Source: Bacteroidota bacterium (GTDB lineage Bacteria; Bacteroidota; Bacteroidia; B-17B0; Aurantibacillaceae). Taken from it: DNA of 62,141 nucleotides. This document shows positions 54,585 through 62,141 of this stretch, in pieces. Positions within the stretch are counted from its first letter, which is position 1. Each line of letters starts with the position of its first letter. The notes beneath the pieces were generated by a model. It searched no databases. It was not told where the DNA came from and saw only the letters and a list, made by a program, of their open reading frames with translations. The translations under genes were made by a program, and so were the position numbers. The stretch lies in the NCBI GenBank assembly GCA_013697245.1, contig JACCXH010000006.1, forward strand, positions 1-62,141. Direction: 5' to 3'.

Positions 54585-55386
54585 CATATTATTCTTTGGT
54601 AAAGGAATGGTTCTTTTGTCTCAAAACACATTGAGCGATAGTCTCCTGTATTATGAGTACGCTTATTATAAAAGCAACAACGATACTAGTAAACAAAAAA
54701 TACTATTAAAGAAAATAGACCTTTACCTAACAAAAAATATAACACACAGAGAGGTTTTTAATGAAATAAAACGGGTGAATTTAAATTATTTGTATGACAA
54801 AAAGATAAAAACAAATTTTTTGTGGAACGCCATTACAATTTCTTATTTAAACAATGAAACCGATAACGCAAGATATTTTTTAGCAGAATACAGTAATTTA
54901 AAACCAGACAGTTCAATGGCTTTTAACCTGCTATCAATACTTGTAAATAAATATACCGACACAAGCGATGTAAATAAAAGAATAAAGTATTTGTCAGGCA
55001 TTGATACAGTATTTAAAGGCCTGAATTGTTTTTGCGATATTGTAAATTATAATCGCAAACACCTGAACTTTTATTTAATATCTTCTGCTATTATACCGGG
55101 TTCAGGCACTGCGATGAATGGTTATATACTTGAGGGTGTACTTTCGCTAGCTATTATGGCCGGTTCGGTGTATGGCATAATAAAATTGGTACAATATGGG
55201 TTGTATATCAATGCAGTTCTATGGAGTACAGGCGTGGGACTTAAATTTTATACCGGTAATATAAAATTAACAGAACAAACTTTTTATAAAGCAGAAATAA
55301 ATAAAAAAAATAAGCTCACAATTATTTGTGAGCTTAAATTAAAAAATGTTTTGAATAAATATCCTATTACTTTAAAGGCGCTATAA
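54562..55386 (+). CDS. PGSG-motif membrane protein 2
   Basis: 274 residues from ATG 54562, which gives a proper signal peptide (MLRIFIISILFFGKGMVLLSQ); an ATG at 54523 is less likely. It overlaps the previous gene by 23 nt. The middle is helical and the end carries SSAIIPGSGTAMNGYILEGV, then a membrane region LSLAIMAGSVYGII, matching the layout of the preceding protein, so the pair are distant paralogues. The final codons overlap the convergent gene by 20 bp and contain a 10-bp hairpin. Confidence 0.62.
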   Translation: MLRIFIISILFFGKGMVLLSQNTLSDSLLYYEYAYYKSNNDTSKQKILLKKIDLYLTKNITHREVFNEIKRVNLNYLYDKKIKTNFLWNAITISYLNNETDNARYFLAEYSNLKPDSSMAFNLLSILVNKYTDTSDVNKRIKYLSGIDTVFKGLNCFCDIVNYNRKHLNFYLISSAIIPGSGTAMNGYILEGVLSLAIMAGSVYGIIKLVQYGLYINAVLWSTGVGLKFYTGNIKLTEQTFYKAEINKKNKLTIICELKLKNVLNKYPITLKAL

Positions 55387-57136
55387 CACCAATATAACCC
55401 GTTCCTTTGCGAGAATTACCCGATAAGAAAAGAACATAAAACACAGGAGGGCATAAGCAGGATAAAAATGTAAGAGGTTTTATTTTTGTACGCACACAAT
55501 CAGTGTACATTTTATTATCAAATACCTGAATGTTATCTGCGCTCACAAATTTTTTATCTGCTTTTTTAGCGTTAACAGTGTTTATCTGGTATTCTGACTT
55601 TTTAAAATCGCCGGTTTGCCCTGAAAATACCGCATACTCTAATCTATCGGTTAATTGTTTGCTAGACTTGCTGCTACGCCTGTTTTTCTTTTGGGCGTTC
55701 ATTTGATATGACGATCCGTAAACAACATAATAGCTTGAGTTGTTCTTCATTACATTAAGATCATAAACATTCCACCTGCTGTATGTGATCGAACGATCAA
55801 GGTTTTTTGCCCAAAGGATCTCTCCGCTATTATTTAACTTAAAGGTTGTAACATTACTTTTTGTACAATAGTAATAAGTATTACAAGTTGTGCCACCATT
55901 GCCATTACTTGTACACACAGTTCTTGACCAGTTCCTCATAATAGAACAGAATAATAAAATATCATTCCCGTCTTCAATTACTCTTTCGATCACATAATTG
56001 TCATCAATGCTTTCCTCATCAGATGCTTTGGCCTTATCACTTTTAAAGATGCCTTTGCCCTTTTTTTGATTTTCTTTATCCGCGGCATAAAGTTGATCCA
56101 GGAATGATTTTTCAAAATAAGCAAATTTGGTCTCATTCACTTTAAAGGTTTTGCTATCCAGGCTAATAAAAAAAGTTCCATGAGTATCATATCCTTTTTC
56201 ATCTTTAGTAAGATCACTAAAAAAGCCATAAAGCTTAATACCATTTTTTGTAACTAAAGAAGAAAAATTAAATGTATTTTTTTGAGCAAATTTTACTTTG
56301 TAATCCTGTATAGTTCCGCTCTCCATTTGTACCTGCATCAGATGAGGGTAAACAGAAGATTCACCTTTTTTTAATGATTTTTTTTCTTCATCGGAAGCTC
56401 TAACCATTTCCTGGATATATAGGTTGCCGTCATTGCCCAATTCGTAAGTGCAAATGTTATCGTCAAACGAAACAGATCCGCTGAAAAGACCTCTACGTCT
56501 TTTAGTAACCATAACAGGCAATGTTACCTGCTTTGCAGTGATGAATGAAAAATCGGGGTTTAACAATTTATATTCAACTTTTAAGTTCTCATTATCTTTA
56601 GTAGTGCCAAATTCTTTAGCTATTAAGATCTTATTATTAATTTGTTTATTATAAAGTATTATTAATTTATCTACTCCATTACCTTTTGAACCTCTATTTA
56701 ATTCATATATTTTTTTAAGGCCGTTTACTTTTTTTAGTTTAAGATCAAAAGATTGAACGTAAAGCTCAATAACTTCTTTTTCTGATTTTGTCCAGAACAC
56801 ATATATTAAATTATCTAAAGTAATTGTTTTATAATATTTATAATCTTCTTTATCAGTAGAATTGCCGTAGCCTTTTAATTCGGCATCGCCAACTTTTTTC
56901 ATAGTAGTTTTATCAAAAGCAACCAGCTTAATTTTTTTATCATGTTTTTTTGGCATTAAAGCCAGGTTACTAAACTTTCCATAAATGTAATTGCTGTTAC
57001 TGCCAATAAACTCGTCAAAAAAGCCGTCTTGTTTATTATCATAAATAAATTGATCGCTCCATTTTACATCAATTGTTTGAGCAGAAATGTTAATACATAG
57101 CAATAGCATTAACAAAGGGAAAAAGACCTTTTTCAT
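55367..57136 (-). CDS. Secreted protein of unknown function
   Basis: 589 residues with a signal peptide (ends near ISAQ). Beta-rich body that alternates short strands in a way that suggests a propeller or repeated sheet (YVFWTKSEKEVIELYVQSFD; FDDNICTYELGNDGNLYIQEM). Near the C-terminus a hydrophobic stretch (TFLSCLCPPVFYVLFLSG) could be a membrane anchor. A good promoter with both -33 and -7 boxes lies upstream. No family recognised. Confidence 0.65.
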   Translation of the reverse strand: MKKVFFPLLMLLLCINISAQTIDVKWSDQFIYDNKQDGFFDEFIGSNSNYIYGKFSNLALMPKKHDKKIKLVAFDKTTMKKVGDAELKGYGNSTDKEDYKYYKTITLDNLIYVFWTKSEKEVIELYVQSFDLKLKKVNGLKKIYELNRGSKGNGVDKLIILYNKQINNKILIAKEFGTTKDNENLKVEYKLLNPDFSFITAKQVTLPVMVTKRRRGLFSGSVSFDDNICTYELGNDGNLYIQEMVRASDEEKKSLKKGESSVYPHLMQVQMESGTIQDYKVKFAQKNTFNFSSLVTKNGIKLYGFFSDLTKDEKGYDTHGTFFISLDSKTFKVNETKFAYFEKSFLDQLYAADKENQKKGKGIFKSDKAKASDEESIDDNYVIERVIEDGNDILLFCSIMRNWSRTVCTSNGNGGTTCNTYYYCTKSNVTTFKLNNSGEILWAKNLDRSITYSRWNVYDLNVMKNNSSYYVVYGSSYQMNAQKKNRRSSKSSKQLTDRLEYAVFSGQTGDFKKSEYQINTVNAKKADKKFVSADNIQVFDNKMYTDCVRTKIKPLTFLSCLCPPVFYVLFLSGNSRKGTGYIGVIAPLK

Positions 57137-57166
57137 AAATTGTAGAGTTTTAAATTAAATTTTGAG

Positions 57167-57196
57167 TAAAGATAATATATAATATTAGATAGCAAA
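57167..57196 (-). promoter_or_regulatory. Bacteroidota-type promoter of the unknown secreted protein
   Basis: On the minus strand TTTG, 18-nt spacer, TATCTTTA (one base off the -7 consensus), with the ATG about 30 nt downstream. Confidence 0.55.
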
Positions 57197-57282
57197 TAAA
57201 AAAGGAAGAATCTAAATAATTTAGAAACCAGCCCTAAGCCATAACCAATGTAAAAGACGCATCAATGTTAGGAGCCTGCGGT

Positions 57283-58116
57283 TTAAAAGCCAAAACCAAA
57301 AATATACCCAAAATTAACTGCAGGAAAAATGCGGGCATACGTTTCAAAAGATATTTTTCTATAATACGAATTGGGCGAGCCGATTGAGGTTGTACCATCA
57401 ACTCTTTCAAATGAAGATAAGGTAAAAAATTTTGTTCCAAAGCTTGTAAAAAACTCGTGTATAAAATTATTCTTTCTACCCCCGGTGTATGTATAACCAA
57501 AGCCAAAATTATAAGCGTTCATTGTAAAACTACCATTGCGGGATCCATTTACAGGCCAGTCATATATTCGGGAGTTCAATAAAAAATCAGTCCGTTCATG
57601 AGCGTAATTAAAATCAACATAGCCGCCATCAAATGCTTTACCGGAATAATATAATCTTAAATGGACAGAGAGGTAAGGAGAGCTGCCGCTAAAACTTGAA
57701 TAGCCTAAAATGTCGCTTGGTGTAAGCGTATTATTTAGATGTCCTGAATTAAAAGTGGCAAAATAAGTATACTGTAAAAAATCTTTTCCAAATGCTTTTC
57801 CAACACCTATATTAAAAACAAGGCCTTTATAGATCTCCCTTTCATAATAAAACAAAACTCTTGACCGGAATAACGCGGTTGGGCAAAAATTGAGTCCGTT
57901 TTTAATTTCGATACTACTCGAATACGACTTTTCATTTTTTTTATTAAGCGAATTAAAGATAGAATTTTCGCTTGGCCTGTACTTTTTGTCTAATTCATTT
58001 TCAGGATTGATCTGTGCGACAGAAAGAACGGTGCGAAAAATTAAAACAAAAATGATTATTGATCTTTTTACAGATAATATTTTTATTTTATTTTTAAAAT
58101 CCAAAGCCAAAAACAT
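57283..58116 (-). CDS. Outer-membrane barrel protein, paralogue 2
   Basis: About 277 residues from the ATG at 58116; the ATG at 58149 would overlap the previous gene by 56 nt, and none gives a clean signal peptide, so the start is uncertain. The signal-like stretch is RSIIIFVLIFRTVLSVAQ. Barrel strands end NFGYIFGFGF. It resembles the preceding paralogue (NELDKKYRPSENSIFNSLN versus NEFDKKYTPAQNSLFNELN; shared SGKAFDGG and FGFGYT/FGFGHT). Function unknown; third gene of a protease-barrel-barrel operon. Confidence 0.65.
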   Translation of the reverse strand: MFLALDFKNKIKILSVKRSIIIFVLIFRTVLSVAQINPENELDKKYRPSENSIFNSLNKKNEKSYSSSIEIKNGLNFCPTALFRSRVLFYYEREIYKGLVFNIGVGKAFGKDFLQYTYFATFNSGHLNNTLTPSDILGYSSFSGSSPYLSVHLRLYYSGKAFDGGYVDFNYAHERTDFLLNSRIYDWPVNGSRNGSFTMNAYNFGFGYTYTGGRKNNFIHEFFTSFGTKFFTLSSFERVDGTTSIGSPNSYYRKISFETYARIFPAVNFGYIFGFGF

Positions 58117-58894
58117 AACCCATATTAAAAGAAGGAAGGATTCTACCATTCAATTCTGCAGAAGACCTCCTGTAATAAGTTTCGTACATCGATTCTACCT
58201 GATCGTATTTAGGATATTTAAAAAGTTTTATACCCAGGTTCATAAAAATTTCGTGCGTAATATTGTTTTTATGGCCTGTTACAAATGTATGCCCAAAGCC
58301 AAAACTAAAACTGTTCATTTTAAAACTCATGCTCTGCGAACCTTCTATCCGGCGACCGCTAACTTCCGGTTTTAAGATATAATCCATTCTTGAATACCTG
58401 TAGTTTAGATCTACAAAACCCCCATCAAAAGCTTTACCGGAGTAGTAAATCCGCATACCGGTTGATACTATCGGTGAACTGCCATTATAGCGCGAATTCA
58501 TTAAAAGGTCTCCGGGTAATAAAACATTAGGCTCGTACTGATCGGATAGACCATCAAAAAAGAATTGTTCAAACACATCAACACCAAACGCTTTGCCAAG
58601 CCCAAAATTAAAGCTTAAACCTCTATTGATCTGTACTTCATAAAAAAAAGTAACTTTTTGCCTGAAAATTTGCGTTGGACAAAATTTAATACTGTTTTTT
58701 ATCTCTACGCTGGTGTAAGAATTTGAAGTCTTATTTTTTGGATTAAGCTCATTAAAGAGGGAGTTTTGAGCGGGTGTATATTTTTTATCAAATTCATTAT
58801 CCTTATCGGTAATAATACCCTGACCAAATGAAAAAAGGGTATTAAATATGAGGCAGCTAAATAATATTAATTTTATTGACAGATAATCTTTCAT
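58094..58894 (-). CDS. Outer-membrane barrel protein, paralogue 1
   Basis: 266 residues with a signal peptide (MKDYLSIKLILFSCLIFNTLFSFGQ). Barrel strands and a terminal MGYVFGFGF typical of outer-membrane proteins. The ATG overlaps the stop of the protease gene (ATGA) and its own end overlaps the next barrel gene, so the three are translated as a unit. Paralogous to the following protein. No family recognised. Confidence 0.75.
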   Translation of the reverse strand: MKDYLSIKLILFSCLIFNTLFSFGQGIITDKDNEFDKKYTPAQNSLFNELNPKNKTSNSYTSVEIKNSIKFCPTQIFRQKVTFFYEVQINRGLSFNFGLGKAFGVDVFEQFFFDGLSDQYEPNVLLPGDLLMNSRYNGSSPIVSTGMRIYYSGKAFDGGFVDLNYRYSRMDYILKPEVSGRRIEGSQSMSFKMNSFSFGFGHTFVTGHKNNITHEIFMNLGIKLFKYPKYDQVESMYETYYRRSSAELNGRILPSFNMGYVFGFGF

Positions 58895-60537
58895 TTCACT
58901 TTTATCAATACAACATAATTTGTAAGCACTTTTATTTTTTCTTCTAAAGAAGAATTGATCATTGAGTTATCAGAGGGCAGGTCAACCTTATCCTGTAACA
59001 ATTCTATCAAATTTTTAATGTAATTTAATTTTATGGCGTAAGATACATTATCTGTATTTTTTATACTTGCATTTATAACGCCTACTAACTGGCCGGCATC
59101 GTTAAAAACAGGCCCACCGCTATTTCCTGGCTGCACAGGAATACTTGATTGAAATGAATTAACCGCGCCATCATAACCTGTTTTGGAGCTTACTTTACCA
59201 TCGGTAAATTTCGCATCCTTACCCATGCCTGTTAAAGCATGCGGAAAACCGATTGTAAAAACCGATCCGCCAACATCTAATTGTCCATTTTCTTTAAAAG
59301 AGTATTTAACAGAGGGAAGATTAACAAACTGATCATCTTTTATTTTTAATATGGCAAGATCATTTTCTTTATCTTGCGTAACAAGCTCTGCTTTATAATT
59401 TTTTTTATTTGAACTTTCTCCCACTTCCACAATAAATTTAGTGGAATTTTCAATAACGTGATGGTTGGTAATAATATACCCGCTTGTGCTAAAAATTATT
59501 CCTGAACCCGTTGCTTTAATATCTTTATCAGTAGTAGAGGAGTTGTTACCTGAGCCTGAGTTTGAAATATTAATTTCTTTAATTATAAATTTCTCTACTG
59601 TTAATTTGGTATTACCACCTAAAACAAAACCAAAATTGTTGCCAAACAACCTGTTTTCATTGGATGTATATTGTATCTCGCCATTTACAGAGTAATAACT
59701 CTTTTCGCCATTGCACAGAATTTTAATTGTGTTATTTTCGAGGGGATTAATTGCCGAACAAAACATGGCATCAACATCGGTTGCCTTTACGCCTTCGTAC
59801 ATGGAACCGATGTAAATATTTTTTTTTGTTATAGCCAGGTAATTGTAATTTTGCCAATCTTTAAAGCCATATATTATTCCCACTCTATCAGTTTCTTTAA
59901 GGTTTTTAATATTAAGAACAGCTTCAATTGTATATTCATCCGATTCCATAGGATAATTAATATATCTTGAGGTGCCTTCTTTTGAGGTGGAGGTTATTTC
60001 AAAAACTCCACCGGAAATACGTGCCGAACTTTTATCGCTTAAATATAGGTCCCACTCATTAAGGTTATTATTGAAATCCTCTTCAAATATTTTATTTTTA
60101 GAGCCATCTTCATTATACTCTGCAAATGAATTGCTTATAGGTTTACCATTTTTAAATTCGATCTCCTTCCAAAGCTTGCCTGATTCATAATAGCTTTTGG
60201 AAATACCTGTTTCTTCTCCTTTTTCTGTAAAGCTTTTTATTTGTTTGATATTACCATTTTTATAATACCAGGTACAGGTGCCTTTATAAATATTTTTGTT
60301 TTCATCGTCGGTAGCTGCAACTTTTATGTAGCCTTGGAAACAGGTTTTTCCATTGAGCGAAAAATAACTTCTGAAATAGCCTGCGGTGTCTGTTTCCTGT
60401 CTATAATAGTTTGAAACACCTTCCTCGCAACTTTTCCCTGATCTATCAAAATAATATTTTGTTTTACTATTTTGAGAAGATAGATCGGTAAAAACAGCAA
60501 GCAATAAAAATGCCGCCAGCAAACATTTTTTTTTCAT
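58891..60537 (-). CDS. Secreted trypsin-like protease with MORN and LamG-like domains
   Basis: 548 residues. Signal peptide (1-21), MORN-type YYxxGxxxxxxxFxxG repeats (about 28-145), a LamG/concanavalin-like domain (about 150-325), a short Ser/Gly linker and a DegP-type trypsin domain (about 340-510) with H360 (ITNHHVI), D393 (ENDLAILK) and S473 (QPGNSGGP). No PDZ domain follows, unlike HtrA. It should act in the periplasm or at the cell surface, with the N-terminal domains targeting it. The two barrel genes that follow may be its substrates or anchors; this is inference. Confidence 0.82.
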   Translation of the reverse strand: MKKKCLLAAFLLLAVFTDLSSQNSKTKYYFDRSGKSCEEGVSNYYRQETDTAGYFRSYFSLNGKTCFQGYIKVAATDDENKNIYKGTCTWYYKNGNIKQIKSFTEKGEETGISKSYYESGKLWKEIEFKNGKPISNSFAEYNEDGSKNKIFEEDFNNNLNEWDLYLSDKSSARISGGVFEITSTSKEGTSRYINYPMESDEYTIEAVLNIKNLKETDRVGIIYGFKDWQNYNYLAITKKNIYIGSMYEGVKATDVDAMFCSAINPLENNTIKILCNGEKSYYSVNGEIQYTSNENRLFGNNFGFVLGGNTKLTVEKFIIKEINISNSGSGNNSSTTDKDIKATGSGIIFSTSGYIITNHHVIENSTKFIVEVGESSNKKNYKAELVTQDKENDLAILKIKDDQFVNLPSVKYSFKENGQLDVGGSVFTIGFPHALTGMGKDAKFTDGKVSSKTGYDGAVNSFQSSIPVQPGNSGGPVFNDAGQLVGVINASIKNTDNVSYAIKLNYIKNLIELLQDKVDLPSDNSMINSSLEEKIKVLTNYVVLIKVK

Positions 60538-60830
60538 TATATAAGAAGGTTTTTTATTTTTTGAGTACTACAAGTATAAGGTTTTTTCGCCGAATTAATG
60601 TAAAACATGCTGAATAAAGCAATTTTCAAATAAGAAAACAAAAAAATATGAGATTTTTATAGCCTAAAGCGGTTTTTTTTAATAACAAATGAAAAACTTA
60701 TTGACTTTGAGCAACCTGTTTTTTTTTTGATCTTTATATTTACAACTGTTGTATAACCATTCTTATACGATCATTTATAAATACTAACCAAAATATCCCA
60801 GGCAATGGAATGGAATTGCGAAAAAAAATT

Positions 60831-61280
60831 ATGAAAAAAATATTATCAATTGTAGCTATTGCTACCGGAATTTTTTTAACAAGCTGTACGAACATTAATA
60901 AGAGCATGCGCGAACCAAACACACGTTTGAATTTAGAGAAGAAAGATTTTACTTTATCTGACCAGGTTACCGGTGAAGCAACTTCTACAAAGATCTTAGG
61001 AATAGATTTTAAACGTTTATTTTTAAAAGAAAGCGGTAGTCATATTAATGATAACGGAGGGAGTCTTCCTAGTTTAGCTTCTATTCCTGTTATTGGAGGT
61101 TTTATTGTGGATGGTACTGCGGGTTATGCCTTATATGATATGATGCAAAAAAACCCCGGATACGATGTGGTGCTTTATCCTCAATACGAATCAAAAGTTA
61201 AACGTCCTATTGGGATTGGGTTCTTCTATAAAATAACTACTGTTAAAGCAACAGCAAGATTAGGTAAACTAAATAAATAA
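60831..61280 (+). CDS. Lipoprotein, unknown
   Basis: 149 residues from the ATG at 60831; it opens MKKILSIVAIATGIFLTSCTN with a lipobox (LTSC, lipidated Cys about 18), so it is a lipoprotein exported to the membrane. The upstream ORF start would add seven unconvincing residues. A Gly-rich hydrophobic stretch (ASIPVIGGFIVDGTAGYALYDMM) lies in the middle. No family recognised. The 293-bp region upstream (60538-60830) holds no gene or clear repeat. Confidence 0.72.
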   Translation: MKKILSIVAIATGIFLTSCTNINKSMREPNTRLNLEKKDFTLSDQVTGEATSTKILGIDFKRLFLKESGSHINDNGGSLPSLASIPVIGGFIVDGTAGYALYDMMQKNPGYDVVLYPQYESKVKRPIGIGFFYKITTVKATARLGKLNK

Positions 61281-61320
61281 TTTTTGTTTTATAAAACAAA
61301 CTGAAACATAAGTAAATAAA

Positions 61321-61349
61321 AAAAGCCGCTATCAGCGGCTTTTTTTTAT
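61321..61349. terminator. Bidirectional terminator
   Basis: Perfect 10-bp stem AAAAGCCGCT / AGCGGCTTTT with a 3-nt loop and A/T runs, between two convergent genes. Confidence 0.88.
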
Positions 61350-61360
61350 TATTCGTTAAA

Positions 61361-61984
61361 TTAAAATTTAAATGATAGACCTCCGCTTATAAGTGGCGTT
61401 CCAATAGCCATTTCTAAATTAAGTCCCATTGCAGGAATAAAGAAATATCTTAAGCCAACCCCAGGTTTTAGCCCAAAAGGAATACCCGTATAATTTGCTT
61501 TAATAGCATACGGATCGTTAGAAGTAAAAGAAAATGTGGTACCTCTATACCCAGCGCTTACAAAACCATAGGCATCAAAATTCTCTGAATTTGTGAAGTG
61601 AAAATTTGCCCTGAACATAGCACGTATAGTGGCAAATTTATAAGTGTAATCATAAGAATTAGTAGAAGTTGTACCGGTTGTAGAGTTATAATTGGTCTCA
61701 ACATTTTTAAACGATACAGTAGTACTACCATATCCAATTTCAGCGCCAAGGCCTATTTTATCTACTACCAAATGCTCATAAACAATTCCGAATGGTCCGG
61801 CAGACTTTACACTCACATCTGTGGAGTAGGCATTTGTAACCGCCGTTTTAAAAACCGAAGTTAAAATGTTAACACCATAGTATACATTCACAATATTGTT
61901 TCCTTTAGTCGCAATGCCTTCCTGAGATCGAATTGTGTTTACCCCGAATAATAAAAGTAATGAAACTGAGATGATTTTTTTCAT
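61361..61984 (-). CDS. Outer-membrane beta-barrel protein
   Basis: 207 residues from the ATG at 61984 (an in-frame TTG five codons upstream lies in the promoter box). Signal peptide MKKIISVSLLLLFGVNTIRSQ, barrel strands, and a terminal GGLSFKF. Function unknown. TATATTTG lies 12 nt before the ATG. Nothing else is seen between 62005 and the window end. Confidence 0.8.
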   Translation of the reverse strand: MKKIISVSLLLLFGVNTIRSQEGIATKGNNIVNVYYGVNILTSVFKTAVTNAYSTDVSVKSAGPFGIVYEHLVVDKIGLGAEIGYGSTTVSFKNVETNYNSTTGTTSTNSYDYTYKFATIRAMFRANFHFTNSENFDAYGFVSAGYRGTTFSFTSNDPYAIKANYTGIPFGLKPGVGLRYFFIPAMGLNLEMAIGTPLISGGLSFKF

Positions 61985-61996
61985 AATTTGTTTTTT

Positions 61997-62004
61997 CAAA
62001 TATA
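61997..62004 (-). promoter_or_regulatory. Candidate -7 box (TATATTTG) of the last barrel gene
   Basis: Exact TAnnTTTG match on the minus strand, 12 nt before the ATG; no -33 box found. Confidence 0.42.
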
Positions 62005-62141
62005 TGATAAAATATTAATTAGGGTTCACTTAAACTCACAAAGTGTTTATAAATAAAGACCTTTAGGGATAAAAAAACAAAATAGATGCAAGACATTTGT
62101 AGATAACCTTAAAAAAAGCTTGCAGATGATTTGCGTAAAAG

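Noticed and set aside
55312-55335. Hairpin as the terminator of the YidD-like cassette
   Set aside because: Lies within the coding sequence and lacks a T run; listed only as an observation.
57890-58375. 161-residue plus-strand frame
   Set aside because: Antisense to the two barrel paralogues, which share clear homology with each other.

Overview
The window is AT-rich chromosomal DNA from a free-living Bacteroidota (Flavobacteriia/Sphingobacteriia-like) bacterium. The evidence is type IX secretion (T9SS) sorting domains of both the gliding-motility type and the Por type, a PorP/SprF-family partner protein, eukaryote-like NADP isocitrate dehydrogenase, LytS/LytTR and TPR-type sensor kinases, and TAnnTTTG (-7) promoter boxes typical of the phylum. 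No rRNA, CRISPR array or intact prophage is present. Family names come from reading the proteins; no database search was possible.

Layout. 1-3431: the 3' part of a giant T9SS adhesin followed by its PorP/SprF-like partner. 3518-10406: a DUF2911 protein, then on the minus strand a tiny membrane protein coupled to a sodium:solute symporter, a PIG-L deacetylase fusion, RluF and a small outer-membrane barrel. 10624-11967: a complete IS4-family insertion sequence with perfect 20-bp ends. 12089-23662: a very large outer-membrane protein, an EreA/ChaN-like protein, Psd, Icd, RNase R, an esterase and a MATE exporter. 23665-28044 (minus): RecJ, a YebC-family regulator and Lnt. 28182-32846 (plus): a RadD-like helicase, a small membrane protein and a NarL-type two-component pair. 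33051-37248 (minus): HemF, a LysM/periplasmic-binding protein and GuaA. 37391-38440: tRNA-Pro(TGG) followed by the debris of an integrated element (truncated tyrosine integrase, a DUF3987-like fragment, two orphan coding fragments). 38457-42290: a second giant T9SS cargo protein. 43006-47430: an OmpA/PD40 protein with a LamG-LytS kinase and LytTR regulator. 47615-49759: a T9SS-sorted protein with an endosialidase-type chaperone domain. 49810-51335: an HxlR regulator divergent from a nitroreductase and a DoxX-like protein. 51434-53362: a small unknown protein, an alpha/beta hydrolase and a LexA-like XRE-S24 repressor with two operator-like dyads. 53411-55386: a three-gene overlapping cassette of a YidD-like protein and two PGSG-motif membrane proteins. 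55367-61984: unknown secreted proteins, including a MORN/LamG/trypsin protease operon with two tandem barrel paralogues, a lipoprotein and another barrel.

Functionally the window is dominated by the cell envelope: secreted adhesins, outer-membrane barrels, envelope sensors, Lnt and Psd, with scattered housekeeping genes. Three things stand out. Several kinds of short inverted-repeat (REPIN/MITE-like) elements sit between genes, and one palindrome lies in frame inside hemF. A decayed integration scar lies next to tRNA-Pro. TAnnTTTG boxes recur only 4-8 nt before start codons, which suggests leaderless or nearly leaderless transcripts.
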